A DNA stretch of 64,000 nucleotides from an uncultured Clostridia bacterium (GTDB lineage Bacteria; Bacillota; Clostridia; TANB77; CAG-465): positions 41,395 through 105,394 of the forward strand of contig CAKOYF010000004.1 in NCBI GenBank assembly GCA_934130595.1. The letters run 5' to 3'. The notes below the pieces were generated by a model. It did not search any database. It saw nothing but the letters and a program-made list of their open reading frames with translations, and was not told where the DNA came from. Made by a program: the position numbers and the translations under genes. Shown here piece by piece: positions 9,951 to 19,279 of this stretch. Numbering within the stretch: position 1 is the stretch's first letter; the number at the start of each line of letters is the position of its first letter.

Positions 9951-10166
9951 ATGAAAACTTTATATAACATATTGCTTACCCTTGTTATAATAGGAGCAAT
10001 AAACTGGGGAATATTAGGTCTTTTTAAAGTTGATCTAATAGGTTCTATGTTTGGCGGGATGACTAGTGCTATAAGTAGAATTATATTTACCTTAGTTGGA
10101 ATATGTGGAATTGGTGCTATAGCACTTTATAGACCAATTAATGAAGAAGAAGTAAGTCATTCCTAA
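9951..10166 (+). CDS. DUF378 family membrane protein
   Basis: 71 residues with two transmembrane helices (about 5-26 and 40-60) and the family pattern INWGILGLFKVDLIG followed by GICGIGAIALY. This is the DUF378 family, which includes B. subtilis YuzA; function unknown, membrane-located. The ATG at 9951 sits behind AGGAGG. The leader carries a perfect palindrome touching the SD, and a strong hairpin terminator follows directly. Confidence 0.85.
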   Translation: MKTLYNILLTLVIIGAINWGILGLFKVDLIGSMFGGMTSAISRIIFTLVGICGIGAIALYRPINEEEVSHS

Positions 10167-10173
10167 TTGCCAC

Positions 10174-10209
10174 AAAAAACATCTAGAAAATACTATCTAG
10201 ATGTTTTTT
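10174..10209. terminator. Bidirectional terminator between the DUF378 gene and trmH
   Basis: Stem 10174-10186 with 10197-10209 (AAAAAACATCTAG and its complement), 10-nt loop, A/T tracts on both sides. It lies between convergent genes. Confidence 0.85.
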
Positions 10210-11002
10210 TATATTTTTCGTATAGTATAATAGATGTTGCAACTCCAACATTTAATGACTCTATTTTATCTGTCATAGGTATTTTTACTAATACATCTGA
10301 CATTTTCATAATTTCTTTTGATACACCATTTGCCTCATTTCCCATAACAAATGCACATTTTTCACTAACATCTATGTCTTCAATAAAGGTGTCTGTATTA
10401 AGACTAGTTGTAACAAGTTTATACCCGTATTTTTTCAAAACACTTAATTTTTGAGTACTATCTATATATATAATTTTAGTATTTAAGATTCCACCCATTG
10501 TAGACCTTAGAGTCTTTGGCGAATATATATCTGCTGTTCCTTGCGTACATATTATTATATCTGTATCAAACGCATTACAACTTCTGATTATTGTCCCCAA
10601 ATTTCCTTGATCTTGAACTTTATCTAATACAATAATACTTTTAGTACTATTGCTAATTTCTTGTTCTAAGTTATATTCTGGTATTTTTAATACAATTAAT
10701 ACTCCTTGTGGAGTTACAGTATCTGTTACATACTTAAATATTCCCTCTTCAAACTCTAAAACTTTTATATTTTTTAGAGTTTCAATTTTTTCTATTAGCT
10801 CTTTTCCGCCATTTACATTAACTAATATAGATTTAGAATAAGCGATAAACATAATGTCTATCGCTTTTTCTTTATCTAATACTTCGTTAACAACTTTTAT
10901 TCCTTCTAAATAAAAAGCTTTGTTTTTTAATCTAAACTTCTTTTCATTTAATCCTCTAACAAATTTTACATTTGCATTAGATTTACTAAAAATTGTTTCC
11001 AT
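10193..11002 (-). CDS. TrmH/SpoU-family RNA 2'-O-methyltransferase
   Basis: 269 residues. The N-terminal ~95 residues form the RNA-binding substrate domain (KFVRGLNEKKFRLKNKAFYLEGIKVVNEV). The C-terminal SPOUT knot shows motif 1 (QDQGNLGTIIRSCNAF), motif 2 (FVMGNEANGVSKEI) and motif 3 (VKIPMTDKIESLNVGVATSI). By family it methylates ribose 2'-O in rRNA or tRNA; 23S rRNA is likely, but the exact site cannot be read from sequence. It begins 5 nt after the prsA stop and is the last gene of ligA-mfd-prsA-trmH. Confidence 0.9.
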   Translation of the reverse strand: METIFSKSNANVKFVRGLNEKKFRLKNKAFYLEGIKVVNEVLDKEKAIDIMFIAYSKSILVNVNGGKELIEKIETLKNIKVLEFEEGIFKYVTDTVTPQGVLIVLKIPEYNLEQEISNSTKSIIVLDKVQDQGNLGTIIRSCNAFDTDIIICTQGTADIYSPKTLRSTMGGILNTKIIYIDSTQKLSVLKKYGYKLVTTSLNTDTFIEDIDVSEKCAFVMGNEANGVSKEIMKMSDVLVKIPMTDKIESLNVGVATSIILYEKYKKTSR

Positions 11003-11007
11003 ATTTT

Positions 11008-12060
11008 TTATTCTCCTGTTGTTGTAGTAGTTGTTGTTGTTGTGTCAGTGTTACTTGTTGAATAAGCATTTGCATCTATTGATTTAACAAACTCTTTAAA
11101 TTTATCTTCATCATATTTTAAGTTTTTGTCTGTTGTTATAGTGTTAAATAGTGTGTTTGCATATTCTTCTCTTTCAGTTTCACTGTTAACTCTTCCATTT
11201 TCATTTATTGCATTAAGTTTTATAATGTGATATCCATAAGTTGATTCTACTAATTCTGGATATACTTCTCCAACTTGCATTTTAGCAACTACATCTGAAT
11301 ATGCAGATACTGTGTATCCATCCATATACATTAAGTATTTACCACCATCTGATGCTGTTGTATCTCCTGAATTTTCTTTAGCTAATGTAGCAAAATCTTC
11401 TCCTGCTAATGCTTTAGCTAATATTCCTTCAGCTTTTGTTTTTAATTCAGCTTTTTCATCATCTGTCATTGTTGTACCATCAGATTTTGTAAACTTAAAT
11501 AATATGTGTGATGTATCATATTCATTCATATCTATTTCTTGGCCATCTTTATATTTTGATTTGATGTAGTTTTCAACATCTTCAGCATTTGCTTCTGAAG
11601 CTAATTTTTCAATGTATGCTTGAATAATATAATCATTGTAGTATATTTCTTTTAAAGTATCTAGACTAAATTGATAATTCTTTTTAAAGTAATCAATATA
11701 TTCTTGGTTGTTGAATATTTCATCAACTTTTGCTTTATCCTCTTTTGAAAGTTTAACACCTGCAGCTTTTGCATCTGTTAAAATCATTTTATCTTGTGCA
11801 GCTTTTTGTAATATTTGTCCTGGAATTGATTCAGAATCATATCCATAAGCAGTTAAATATTGAGAAAACATTTCATAGTATACTTGATACTCTTTCTTTG
11901 TAACCTTTCCTCCATCAAAAGTTGCTATAGCGCCATTATCTTTGAATATGTATACTCCAGATATTGCTGCTACTAATACTAGTAGTATAGCAATTATTAC
12001 GATAATAACACTATTTTCATTTCCAGTTTTAAAATTTCTTGTTTTTTTAATGTCCATCAT
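11008..12060 (-). CDS. Peptidylprolyl isomerase, PrsA/SurA-like foldase
   Basis: 350 residues. One N-terminal membrane anchor (about 18-40, SVIIVIIAILLVLVAAISGV) without a lipobox Cys, so it is membrane-anchored and not a lipoprotein like B. subtilis PrsA. A SurA-like helical region follows, then a parvulin domain at about 180-300 (TSHILFKF, DFATLAKENSGDTTASDGG, STYGYHIIKL). By family it folds exported proteins outside the membrane. The C-terminus is a run of about ten threonines encoded by a trinucleotide repeat. ATG ATG at 12060/12057 are both possible behind AGGAAGG. It lies in the ligA-mfd operon. Confidence 0.88.
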   Translation of the reverse strand: MMDIKKTRNFKTGNENSVIIVIIAILLVLVAAISGVYIFKDNGAIATFDGGKVTKKEYQVYYEMFSQYLTAYGYDSESIPGQILQKAAQDKMILTDAKAAGVKLSKEDKAKVDEIFNNQEYIDYFKKNYQFSLDTLKEIYYNDYIIQAYIEKLASEANAEDVENYIKSKYKDGQEIDMNEYDTSHILFKFTKSDGTTMTDDEKAELKTKAEGILAKALAGEDFATLAKENSGDTTASDGGKYLMYMDGYTVSAYSDVVAKMQVGEVYPELVESTYGYHIIKLNAINENGRVNSETEREEYANTLFNTITTDKNLKYDEDKFKEFVKSIDANAYSTSNTDTTTTTTTTTGE

Positions 12061-12075
12061 TTTCCATCCTTCCTC

Positions 12076-15000
12076 TTATACTATAGTATTTTCTATTTTG
12101 TTAATCTCTAACATTACACGGATAAGTATATCATTATTAAAATCATTTGTCAACGTGATTTTTAAATTCATAGGCTCAAATTTTATAAGTCTATCTGTAG
12201 CTAAAATTCTAGTAATTCCTAGCTTTCTAGCTTTATTTCTAATCTCAACTATCTTTATTAAATTCTCTGTTTCTTTTGGTATATCTCCAAATCTATCTAG
12301 TAGTTCATCTACAACTTCCATAGAATCTTCTTCATTTTTAATATCTGAAATTTTTTGGTACATATCTATTTTTTGAATTGGATCTTTAATATATAAGTCG
12401 CTAATATATGCTGATACATTAATATCAATTTTAACTTCCTTAGATACATCTTCTTTACTTGTAGCGTCTTTTCCTTCTTTTTCTTCTCTAATAGCTTTTT
12501 CAAGTAATGCTACATATAATTCATAACCCACTTTTGCCATATGTCCGTGTTGCTCTTTTCCAAGTAAATTACCAGCTCCCCTAATTTCAAGGTCTCTTAA
12601 AGCTATCTTAAATCCACTACCAAATTCGGTAAAATCTTTTATAGCTTTTAGTCTTTTTTGAGAAACTTCTGAAAGTGCCTTATCTGCTTCATATGTTAAA
12701 TATGCATACGCAAGTCTATTAGATCTACCAACTCTTCCTCTTATCTGGTAAAGTTGAGCAAGTCCTAATGTATCTGAATCCTCAACGACTAAAGTGTTAG
12801 CATTAGGAACGTCAATTCCAGACTCTAGTATAGTTGTACAAACTATTATATCTATTTCATGATTTATAAATTGTAACATAACATCTTCAACCATATCTGG
12901 TGGCATTTGACCATGAGCTACTCCAATTCTTGCTTCTGGAACTAGTCTTCTTATTCTTCCAACAATCTCATCTAATTTATTTACTCTGTTGTTTAAATAT
13001 ATCACTTGTCCATCTCTAGAAAGCTCTTTTTCTATTGCCTCTTTAATTACCTCATCATTATATTCTAAAACATAAGTATGAACAGGTAGTCTTTCCATTG
13101 GCGGCTCACTAAGTGTACTCATTCCTCTAATACCAATCATTGACATATGTAGTGTTCTTGGAATTGGTGTTGCAGTCATAGATAATACATCTACTGTCTC
13201 TTTTAAAACTTTTATTGCCTCTTTGTCTTTTACACCAAATCTATGTTCCTCATCTATTATTAATAGTCCTAAGTCTTTAAAGTAAACATCTTTAGAAAGA
13301 ATTCTATGAGTACCAACAATTATATCTATTTTTCCATCAACTAAATCTTTAAGTATTTTTGTTTGTTCTTTTTTAGTTTTAAATCTACTTAAAAATTCTA
13401 CTCTTACACCAAAGTCCTTCATTCTACTTTCAAATGTTCTATACTGTTGTAATGCTAGTACAGTTGTTGGTACTAAGTATGCAACTTGTTTATTACTCAT
13501 AACAGCTTTAAAAGCCGCTCTAAGAGCAAGTTCAGTTTTACCATATCCAACATCTCCACATAATAGTCTATCCATTGGCTTATCGCTTTCCATATCTTCT
13601 TTTATTTCTTCTAAAGATGTTTTTTGGTCTCTAGTAAGTTCATACTCAAAAGAATCTTCAAATTCTTTTTGCCATGGTGTATCTTTTTCAAAAGCAAATC
13701 CTTTTAATTTTTCTCTTTTAGCATATAACAGCATAAGTTCTTTGGCTATTTCTTTTACATGTGCTTTTACTTTAGTTTTTGTTTTAGTCCATTCTTTGCT
13801 TCCTAACGTGTTAATTTTAGGTTTAGCATTGTCATCACAAACATATTTTCCAACACAATCAAGTTGAGCAATAGGTACATATAACATTCCTTTATCTGCA
13901 TATTCTATTTTTATATAGTCTTTTTGGATATCTTGTACCTTTATTGTTTCAACTCCACGATAAATACCTATTCCATGATTTTCATGTACAACATAATCTC
14001 CTTCTTGTAAGTCTGCATAAGTATTTATCTTTTGTCCATTTTGTGTTTTTCTTATTCTTTTAGTTGTTGTAGATACTCCACTAACAGGTTCTGCTATAAC
14101 TAATATTTCAAATTCATCTGAATAAAATCCTCCAGACATTATTCCTTTAGTAATATACACTTTCTCTGTTTCTAAATCGTCTAAAGCAAATATATTACTT
14201 ACTTCTTCTACATGAATTTTATTGTCTTGTAAATAATTTTTTACTTGCATATATCTAGTATCTGTAGGAAATACAAGTAGCACAGCCTTGTCTTTTGCTC
14301 TTTCGATATCTAAATTTAATACTTCTAAAGAGCTTTTATAAAAATTAGCTTCTTTAATACTAAAATTGTATACTGTTCTATTTCTTTGAACAATTTTATC
14401 TATACTTATTCTTTCAAGATATATACTAAGCATTTCATTTTGTAGCTTAGTTTCAATTTCTTCAAATGATAGATAAGTATTAACAAAAGGCATATATATA
14501 TATTCTCTTTGTGCAAGAACTTTTATAGTTTCTATATTTTCATATGCTATATTTTCAGCTTTTTCTTTACATTTTGAAGGCTCATCCATAAAGATATTAT
14601 AATCTTTTAAGTAATCTAATAAGTTTTCTGGTCTTTTTACTAATATGTTAAAATATTTGTCTATTAAATTTTCTAGAGCTCCCTCTTTTATTTTTTCAAT
14701 ATCTTCTTTTATATTTTCTTTTAATTCCGTATTTAACTTTTCGTCTTTTACAAACTCTTGAAGTTGAGATACTACTGCATCTATTTTTTCTTTAGTAACA
14801 TAGTTCTCTGATACTTGTGACATATCTATTTTCTTTACTGTATCTATACTTCTTTGAGTTATTTGGTCAAAAGTTCTTATACTATCTACTTCATCTCCAA
14901 AAAATTCTATTCTATATGGTAAATCATTATTTAAGCAGAAAACATCTATTATCCCTCCACGAACAGCAAATTGTCCTTTTCCTTCAACATTTTCTGTTCT

Positions 15001-15492
15001 CTCAAATCCAAATTTTGCAAGTTTTTCTACTAATGTATTTATTTGAATACTATCTCCAACTTTTACACTAAACTCTTCTCCCTTATATCTTGTATTAGGA
15101 AACATCTTAACAAGTAAAGCATCAATTGTAGTTACAACAATATTCTTTTTACCACTTAATATTCTCTCTATTGCATACATTCTTTGGTTTGCTATGTCTT
15201 TACTTTCTGCTTCTATATCATAATATTGAATAGATCTTGCTGGTAAATATACTATTTCTGTATCATTTGAATAAAATTTTAAGTCCTGAATAAATTTGTT
15301 TACTTGAAACATATTATTACAAACAACTATTGAATTTTTGTTTGTATTTTGTGTAATTGCGTATACCATCCAAGCCTTACTACTATCAGTAAGGCCTGTT
15401 ATACTTAATTTATTTTGTTTTTCACCATTTATATTTTTTATTAATGACATGTAATTACTACTATTTGCCAAAACTTTAACTAATGGATTCAT
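12076..15492 (-). CDS. mfd: Transcription-repair coupling factor Mfd
   Basis: Removes RNA polymerase stalled at lesions and recruits UvrA. 1138 residues, full length. In order: a UvrB-homology N-terminus, the RNA polymerase-interacting CarD-like domain (DYVVHENHGIGIYRGVETI near 505), and a RecG-like translocase with Walker A GDVGYGKTE near 649, DEEHRFGVK near 747 and SMTATPIPRTLHMSM. A C-terminal TRCF domain (D7) follows. The start codon overlaps the ligA stop by one base, so translation is coupled. Only UvrA among its partners is in the window. Confidence 0.97.
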   Translation of the reverse strand: MNPLVKVLANSSNYMSLIKNINGEKQNKLSITGLTDSSKAWMVYAITQNTNKNSIVVCNNMFQVNKFIQDLKFYSNDTEIVYLPARSIQYYDIEAESKDIANQRMYAIERILSGKKNIVVTTIDALLVKMFPNTRYKGEEFSVKVGDSIQINTLVEKLAKFGFERTENVEGKGQFAVRGGIIDVFCLNNDLPYRIEFFGDEVDSIRTFDQITQRSIDTVKKIDMSQVSENYVTKEKIDAVVSQLQEFVKDEKLNTELKENIKEDIEKIKEGALENLIDKYFNILVKRPENLLDYLKDYNIFMDEPSKCKEKAENIAYENIETIKVLAQREYIYMPFVNTYLSFEEIETKLQNEMLSIYLERISIDKIVQRNRTVYNFSIKEANFYKSSLEVLNLDIERAKDKAVLLVFPTDTRYMQVKNYLQDNKIHVEEVSNIFALDDLETEKVYITKGIMSGGFYSDEFEILVIAEPVSGVSTTTKRIRKTQNGQKINTYADLQEGDYVVHENHGIGIYRGVETIKVQDIQKDYIKIEYADKGMLYVPIAQLDCVGKYVCDDNAKPKINTLGSKEWTKTKTKVKAHVKEIAKELMLLYAKREKLKGFAFEKDTPWQKEFEDSFEYELTRDQKTSLEEIKEDMESDKPMDRLLCGDVGYGKTELALRAAFKAVMSNKQVAYLVPTTVLALQQYRTFESRMKDFGVRVEFLSRFKTKKEQTKILKDLVDGKIDIIVGTHRILSKDVYFKDLGLLIIDEEHRFGVKDKEAIKVLKETVDVLSMTATPIPRTLHMSMIGIRGMSTLSEPPMERLPVHTYVLEYNDEVIKEAIEKELSRDGQVIYLNNRVNKLDEIVGRIRRLVPEARIGVAHGQMPPDMVEDVMLQFINHEIDIIVCTTILESGIDVPNANTLVVEDSDTLGLAQLYQIRGRVGRSNRLAYAYLTYEADKALSEVSQKRLKAIKDFTEFGSGFKIALRDLEIRGAGNLLGKEQHGHMAKVGYELYVALLEKAIREEKEGKDATSKEDVSKEVKIDINVSAYISDLYIKDPIQKIDMYQKISDIKNEEDSMEVVDELLDRFGDIPKETENLIKIVEIRNKARKLGITRILATDRLIKFEPMNLKITLTNDFNNDILIRVMLEINKIENTIV

Positions 15493-17522
15493 TATTTATT
15501 CCCTTCTTTTATTATATTTAAAAATTCTTGAACTGATATAATATCTATACCTAATTCTTGTGCTTTAGTAAGCTTTGAACCAGCTGATTCTCCTGCAATC
15601 AAATAAGATGTCTTCTTAGATACTGAGCTTGATGCTTTTCCTGAGTTTTCTTCTATCAGTTTTATAATATCATCTCTTGAATAATCATCAAAAGAACCAG
15701 TAATACAAATTGTTTTTCCAGCTAATATTTCACTTTTTTTATTTGTTTTATTTCCTTTTAAGTTTACTCCACATTCATCTAATTTTTTAATTATTTCTAT
15801 AGTCTGTGGCTTTTTAAAGAAACTACATATAGACTCAGCCATTATTGTTCCTATATCTTCTATTACACTTAACTCTTCTACTGAAGCTTGTGCTAATTTA
15901 TATATATCTTCAAAATTTTCAGCTAAAATTTTTGATGCTTTTTTTCCAATATGTCTAATACCAAGTCCAAAAAGTAATTTATCTAATGTATTTGACTTGC
16001 TTTTTTCAATTGATTCTATAAGTTTTTTAGATGATTTTTCTTTAAATCCTTCAAGTTCATAAAAATCCTCATATCTAAGCTTATATATATCTGTTATATC
16101 TTTTAATAAATTTTTTTCTATTAAAGTCTCAACAATTGCTTCTCCCATACCTGTAATATCCATACAGTCTCTTGAGACAAAATGAATTATACTTCTATAT
16201 GTTTGAGCTGGACATTCACTATTAGTACATCTTAGTGCTACTTCTTCTCCTTCTTTTTCTAGCTCTTCACCACATACTGGACAATACTTTGGAATTTCAA
16301 ATACTTTTTCTGTTCCATCTCTTTTTTCTGTTAATACTTTATTTACCTCTGGTATTACATCTCCAGCTTTTTGTATTACTACTGTATCTCCAATTCTTAT
16401 GTCTTTTTCTTGCATAAAATCAAAATTATGAAGAGTGGTCTTAGATATAACACTACCTGCTACTCTTACAGGTTCAAGTATAACTACTGGAGTTACCTGT
16501 CCTGTTCTTCCAACTTGTAGCACTATGTCTAATACTTTTGTTTCTCTTTGCTCTGGTGGATATTTATATGCAACTGCCCATTTAGGAACTTTTACTGTTT
16601 TTCCCATTTCTTGACGAACTAAAAGATCATTTACTTTTACAACAGCACCATCTATATCGTAAGCTAAATCATCTCTCATTTGACCAATTTTTTTAATTGC
16701 ATCTATTACCTGTTCTTTAGTAGAACATACAAATCTTAAAGCTATTGTCTTTAATCCTGCTTTATCTAAATAATCTAAACTCTCTGAATGCTTAGTGAAA
16801 TTTCCTCCCTTTTGAACATTAAAAATAAACACACTTAAATTTCTTTTTTCTACTAGTTTACTATCCAATTGTCTTAATGTTCCAGCTGCTGCATTTCTTG
16901 GGTTTGCTAATTGTTGTTTGTTTTTTTCAAGCAACTCTTCATTTATCTTTTCAAATTCTTTTCTTGGAAGATATACCTCTCCTCTAACTTCAATAGTATC
17001 ATTAGTATTAAGTTTTTGTGGAATATCTTTTATCATCTTTACATTTTGAGTAACATCTTCTCCTACAAATCCATCTCCACGTGTAGACCCTCTTACTAAC
17101 ACTCCATTTTCATATTCAAGTGATATAGAAAGACCATCTATTTTTGTTTCAACGCAAAAATCTGTCTTGTCTTTATACTCTTCTTGAACTTTTGTTACAA
17201 ATTCTTCTACATCTGCTAAAGAAAATACATCTTGCAGACTCTGCATTTGTACATCATGTGTTACTTCAGAAAACATACTATTTACTTTTCCACCAACTTT
17301 TTGACTTGGTGAATCTTTAGTTATAAGCTCTGGATGTTCTTTTTCTATTTTTCTTAGTCTTTGTGTTAATTTATCATATTCATAGTCAGATATTTCAGGT
17401 TTATCTTGTTCATAATATAATTTATTATGATACTCTATTTTCTTTCTTAATTCCTTAAGTTCTTTTTTTATTTGCTCTATATCCTCTTCGTTTCCAAAGA
17501 AATTAATTTGTTCTTCGTTCAT
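15492..17522 (-). CDS. ligA: NAD-dependent DNA ligase LigA
   Basis: Seals nicks in replication and repair using NAD+. 676 residues, normal length. The adenylation-domain lysine is in ETKIDGLS near residue 120, followed by STRGDGFVGEDVT and the NTase motifs NPRNAAAGTLRQLD and WAVAYKYPPEQ. An OB fold follows, then a four-Cys zinc finger (CPVC near 415, then CTNSEC), helix-hairpin-helix repeats, and a BRCT domain from about 600 to the end. The ATG at 17522 follows GAGGTG. It is the first gene of ligA-mfd-prsA-trmH, linking replication ligation with transcription-coupled repair. Confidence 0.98.
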   Translation of the reverse strand: MNEEQINFFGNEEDIEQIKKELKELRKKIEYHNKLYYEQDKPEISDYEYDKLTQRLRKIEKEHPELITKDSPSQKVGGKVNSMFSEVTHDVQMQSLQDVFSLADVEEFVTKVQEEYKDKTDFCVETKIDGLSISLEYENGVLVRGSTRGDGFVGEDVTQNVKMIKDIPQKLNTNDTIEVRGEVYLPRKEFEKINEELLEKNKQQLANPRNAAAGTLRQLDSKLVEKRNLSVFIFNVQKGGNFTKHSESLDYLDKAGLKTIALRFVCSTKEQVIDAIKKIGQMRDDLAYDIDGAVVKVNDLLVRQEMGKTVKVPKWAVAYKYPPEQRETKVLDIVLQVGRTGQVTPVVILEPVRVAGSVISKTTLHNFDFMQEKDIRIGDTVVIQKAGDVIPEVNKVLTEKRDGTEKVFEIPKYCPVCGEELEKEGEEVALRCTNSECPAQTYRSIIHFVSRDCMDITGMGEAIVETLIEKNLLKDITDIYKLRYEDFYELEGFKEKSSKKLIESIEKSKSNTLDKLLFGLGIRHIGKKASKILAENFEDIYKLAQASVEELSVIEDIGTIMAESICSFFKKPQTIEIIKKLDECGVNLKGNKTNKKSEILAGKTICITGSFDDYSRDDIIKLIEENSGKASSSVSKKTSYLIAGESAGSKLTKAQELGIDIISVQEFLNIIKEGNK

Positions 17523-17551
17523 ATTAACACCTCATTTAAACGGCACAAAAG

Positions 17552-17574
17552 CATAGAATACTCAATATTCTATG
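17552..17574. other. Hairpin in the ligA leader region
   Basis: Inverted repeat CATAGAATA-CTCAA-TATTCTATG about 30-50 nt upstream of the ligA start. It has no proper U-tract on either side, so it is not a clear terminator. Role unknown. Confidence 0.35.
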
Positions 17575-17633
17575 TTACATGATACCTATATTTTACTATA
17601 TTTTTAGTCTAAATTCAATAAAATATACTCATT

Positions 17634-17668
17634 AAAAAAAGAAAAAGCTCTATGTAAAAACATAGAAC
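17634..17668 (-). terminator. Terminator of pgsA
   Basis: Minus-strand stem TTCTATGT/ACATAGAG followed by CTTTTTCTTTTTTT, about 55-85 nt after the pgsA stop. Confidence 0.75.
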
Positions 17669-17720
17669 TTACTTTTATAATATTTTAATATTAAATAAAT
17701 TTTTAATATTTCTTTTATAA

Positions 17721-18362
17721 TTAATTTTCTACATCAATATCATCTTTAAATCTTTTAAAATAATCTACAAAAGACCATAAAGTTGCTATAACTGTAATTA
17801 AAACAGTTATTGACATTGAAATGTTTAATAATAATTCTGCTGTACCCATGTATAATGATTGTTCAATAAATCCAAACATTCCATAACTTGGAGCAATAAT
17901 ATAGCTTAATAATCCAAATGTAATAGCTAACATTTGAAATAAAGTTTTTACTTTTCCACTTAATCCGGCAGCAACATCTTTTGATTTGTCTGATCCAAAC
18001 ATTCTTAATGCATTAACAAAAAAGTCTCTAAATACTACTATTGCTGTAACAAAAGCAGGAACTACACCAAGTCCTGTAAGCATTATAAATCCTGAAGATA
18101 CCAATAATTTATCTGCAAGTGGATCCATAATCTTTCCAAACTTTGTTACGATATTTTGTTTTCTTGATATTCTTCCATCAAGACAATCTGTTATAGCAGC
18201 TACAACAAAAACTATAAGTGCTATTATTCCCATAACTGTTTGTGTATTTTCTATTTTAAACCATTCAAAAACTTGTGGCATACATAAACAAATAATAAAT
18301 ACAGGTACTAGTATTATTCTTAACATTGTTAATTTATTAGGTAAATTCATTTTTTTAAGCAT
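17721..18362 (-). CDS. pgsA: CDP-diacylglycerol-glycerol-3-phosphate 3-phosphatidyltransferase
   Basis: Makes phosphatidylglycerol phosphate, the committed step to anionic phospholipids, in the membrane. 213 residues with about five hydrophobic helices. The CDP-alcohol phosphotransferase motif reads DGRISR, then GKIMDPLADK; the family consensus DGxxAR has Ala where this has Ser, a mild change that leaves all acidic residues (DG, D, D) intact. MNLPNKLTMLRI is the typical PgsA start region. ATG 18362 is chosen because GAGGAGG precedes it. It has its own near-consensus promoter although it follows addA-pgeF by 65 nt. Confidence 0.95.
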   Translation of the reverse strand: MLKKMNLPNKLTMLRIILVPVFIICLCMPQVFEWFKIENTQTVMGIIALIVFVVAAITDCLDGRISRKQNIVTKFGKIMDPLADKLLVSSGFIMLTGLGVVPAFVTAIVVFRDFFVNALRMFGSDKSKDVAAGLSGKVKTLFQMLAITFGLLSYIIAPSYGMFGFIEQSLYMGTAELLLNISMSITVLITVIATLWSFVDYFKRFKDDIDVEN

Positions 18363-18388
18363 TTTTATACCTCCTCTTTCAATTGTAA

Positions 18389-18417
18389 ATTATAACAAAC
18401 TAAAAATACATAGTCAA
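18389..18417 (-). promoter_or_regulatory. Sigma-A promoter of pgsA
   Basis: Minus strand -35 TTGACT (18412-18417), 17-nt spacer, -10 TATAAT (18389-18394). The -35 lies just past the pgeF stop, giving pgsA independent transcription. Confidence 0.8.
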
Positions 18418-18427
18418 TAATTTAGTA

Positions 18428-19279
18428 TTATTTCACATTATTTTCACTTAGTTGCACAATTGTAGCAAATGTAGCATAGTCTTTTTTTCCATTTTGTACT
18501 GCAGCTCTATACGAATAAAAATCATCAGTATTGCATCTTGTACAAATATCTGCCACATGTATGTTTTTATCTAGTACACCTACTTCTTTCATCTCATGCT
18601 TTAAGATTTTTACTAAATCAATATGAAAAGTTCCATCTTTCTCATCTTCTAAATATTCACTTTCATATTTGAAAACACTTGTAAATTTTTCTTTGAAGCT
18701 TTCTTCTCTACTTGTAAAACAGCATTTTCTTATTGATGGCCCTATGCACGCTATTAACTCACTTGGATTACTATTAAATTCGTGTTGCATCTTTTTTATT
18801 GCATTAATATATATTCTATTTATAACGCCTTTCCATCCAGCATGAATATTTGATATAACATTATTTATTGGATCATATATTATTATTGGATTACAATCTG
18901 CTGTTGTTACTAAAGTTGCTATGTCTTTTTCATTTACTATATATCCATCTACATTATCTTTACTTAGCTTTTCAAATAAGTATTCATCTTTATTTTCATT
19001 ATTTAGTACTATTACTCTATCTGTGTGGTCTTGTTTTCCTTTATATATGTTTGAAAAACCAACTTTATTTCTTATAGTTTTTAAATTTTGAAGTACATTA
19101 TCTATACTATCGTTTCCAAGTGTTCTAAAATTCAAACTAGAATATTCTCCCTCACTTGCTCCACCATGTCTTAATGTTATACAATGCTTTATATTATATT
19201 TATTTAACACTTTAAATTGTAAATACTCAACATCTCCATCTTTTACATGTAAAATCTCATCACTATCATATTTATTCAT
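18428..19279 (-). CDS. pgeF: Peptidoglycan editing factor PgeF (YfiH/DUF152, laccase-domain family)
   Basis: 283 residues from ATG 19279, chosen because AAGGAGG lies 6 nt upstream, inside the end of addA; it overlaps addA by 8 nt. Family motifs: ITLRHGGASEGEYSSLN, TADCNPIIIYD, the zinc-site region NIHAGWKG, ACIGPSIRKCCF, and the C-terminal DICTRCNTDDFYSYRA. By family it is a cytoplasmic zinc/copper amidase that corrects mis-incorporated peptidoglycan precursors (PgeF) or handles purine nucleosides; older annotation calls it polyphenol oxidase. Coupled translation with addA is unusual and probably only structural. Confidence 0.93.
   Translation of the reverse strand: MNKYDSDEILHVKDGDVEYLQFKVLNKYNIKHCITLRHGGASEGEYSSLNFRTLGNDSIDNVLQNLKTIRNKVGFSNIYKGKQDHTDRVIVLNNENKDEYLFEKLSKDNVDGYIVNEKDIATLVTTADCNPIIIYDPINNVISNIHAGWKGVINRIYINAIKKMQHEFNSNPSELIACIGPSIRKCCFTSREESFKEKFTSVFKYESEYLEDEKDGTFHIDLVKILKHEMKEVGVLDKNIHVADICTRCNTDDFYSYRAAVQNGKKDYATFATIVQLSENNVK

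Noticed and set aside
16235..16417. Leu-rich plus-strand frame
   Set aside because: Mirror of the ligA zinc-finger coding strand; composition explained by that gene. The same applies to Leu-rich frames near 18868 and 31626.
17552..17574. Terminator upstream of ligA
   Set aside because: Hairpin lacks a proper U-tract on either strand; listed only as a hairpin.
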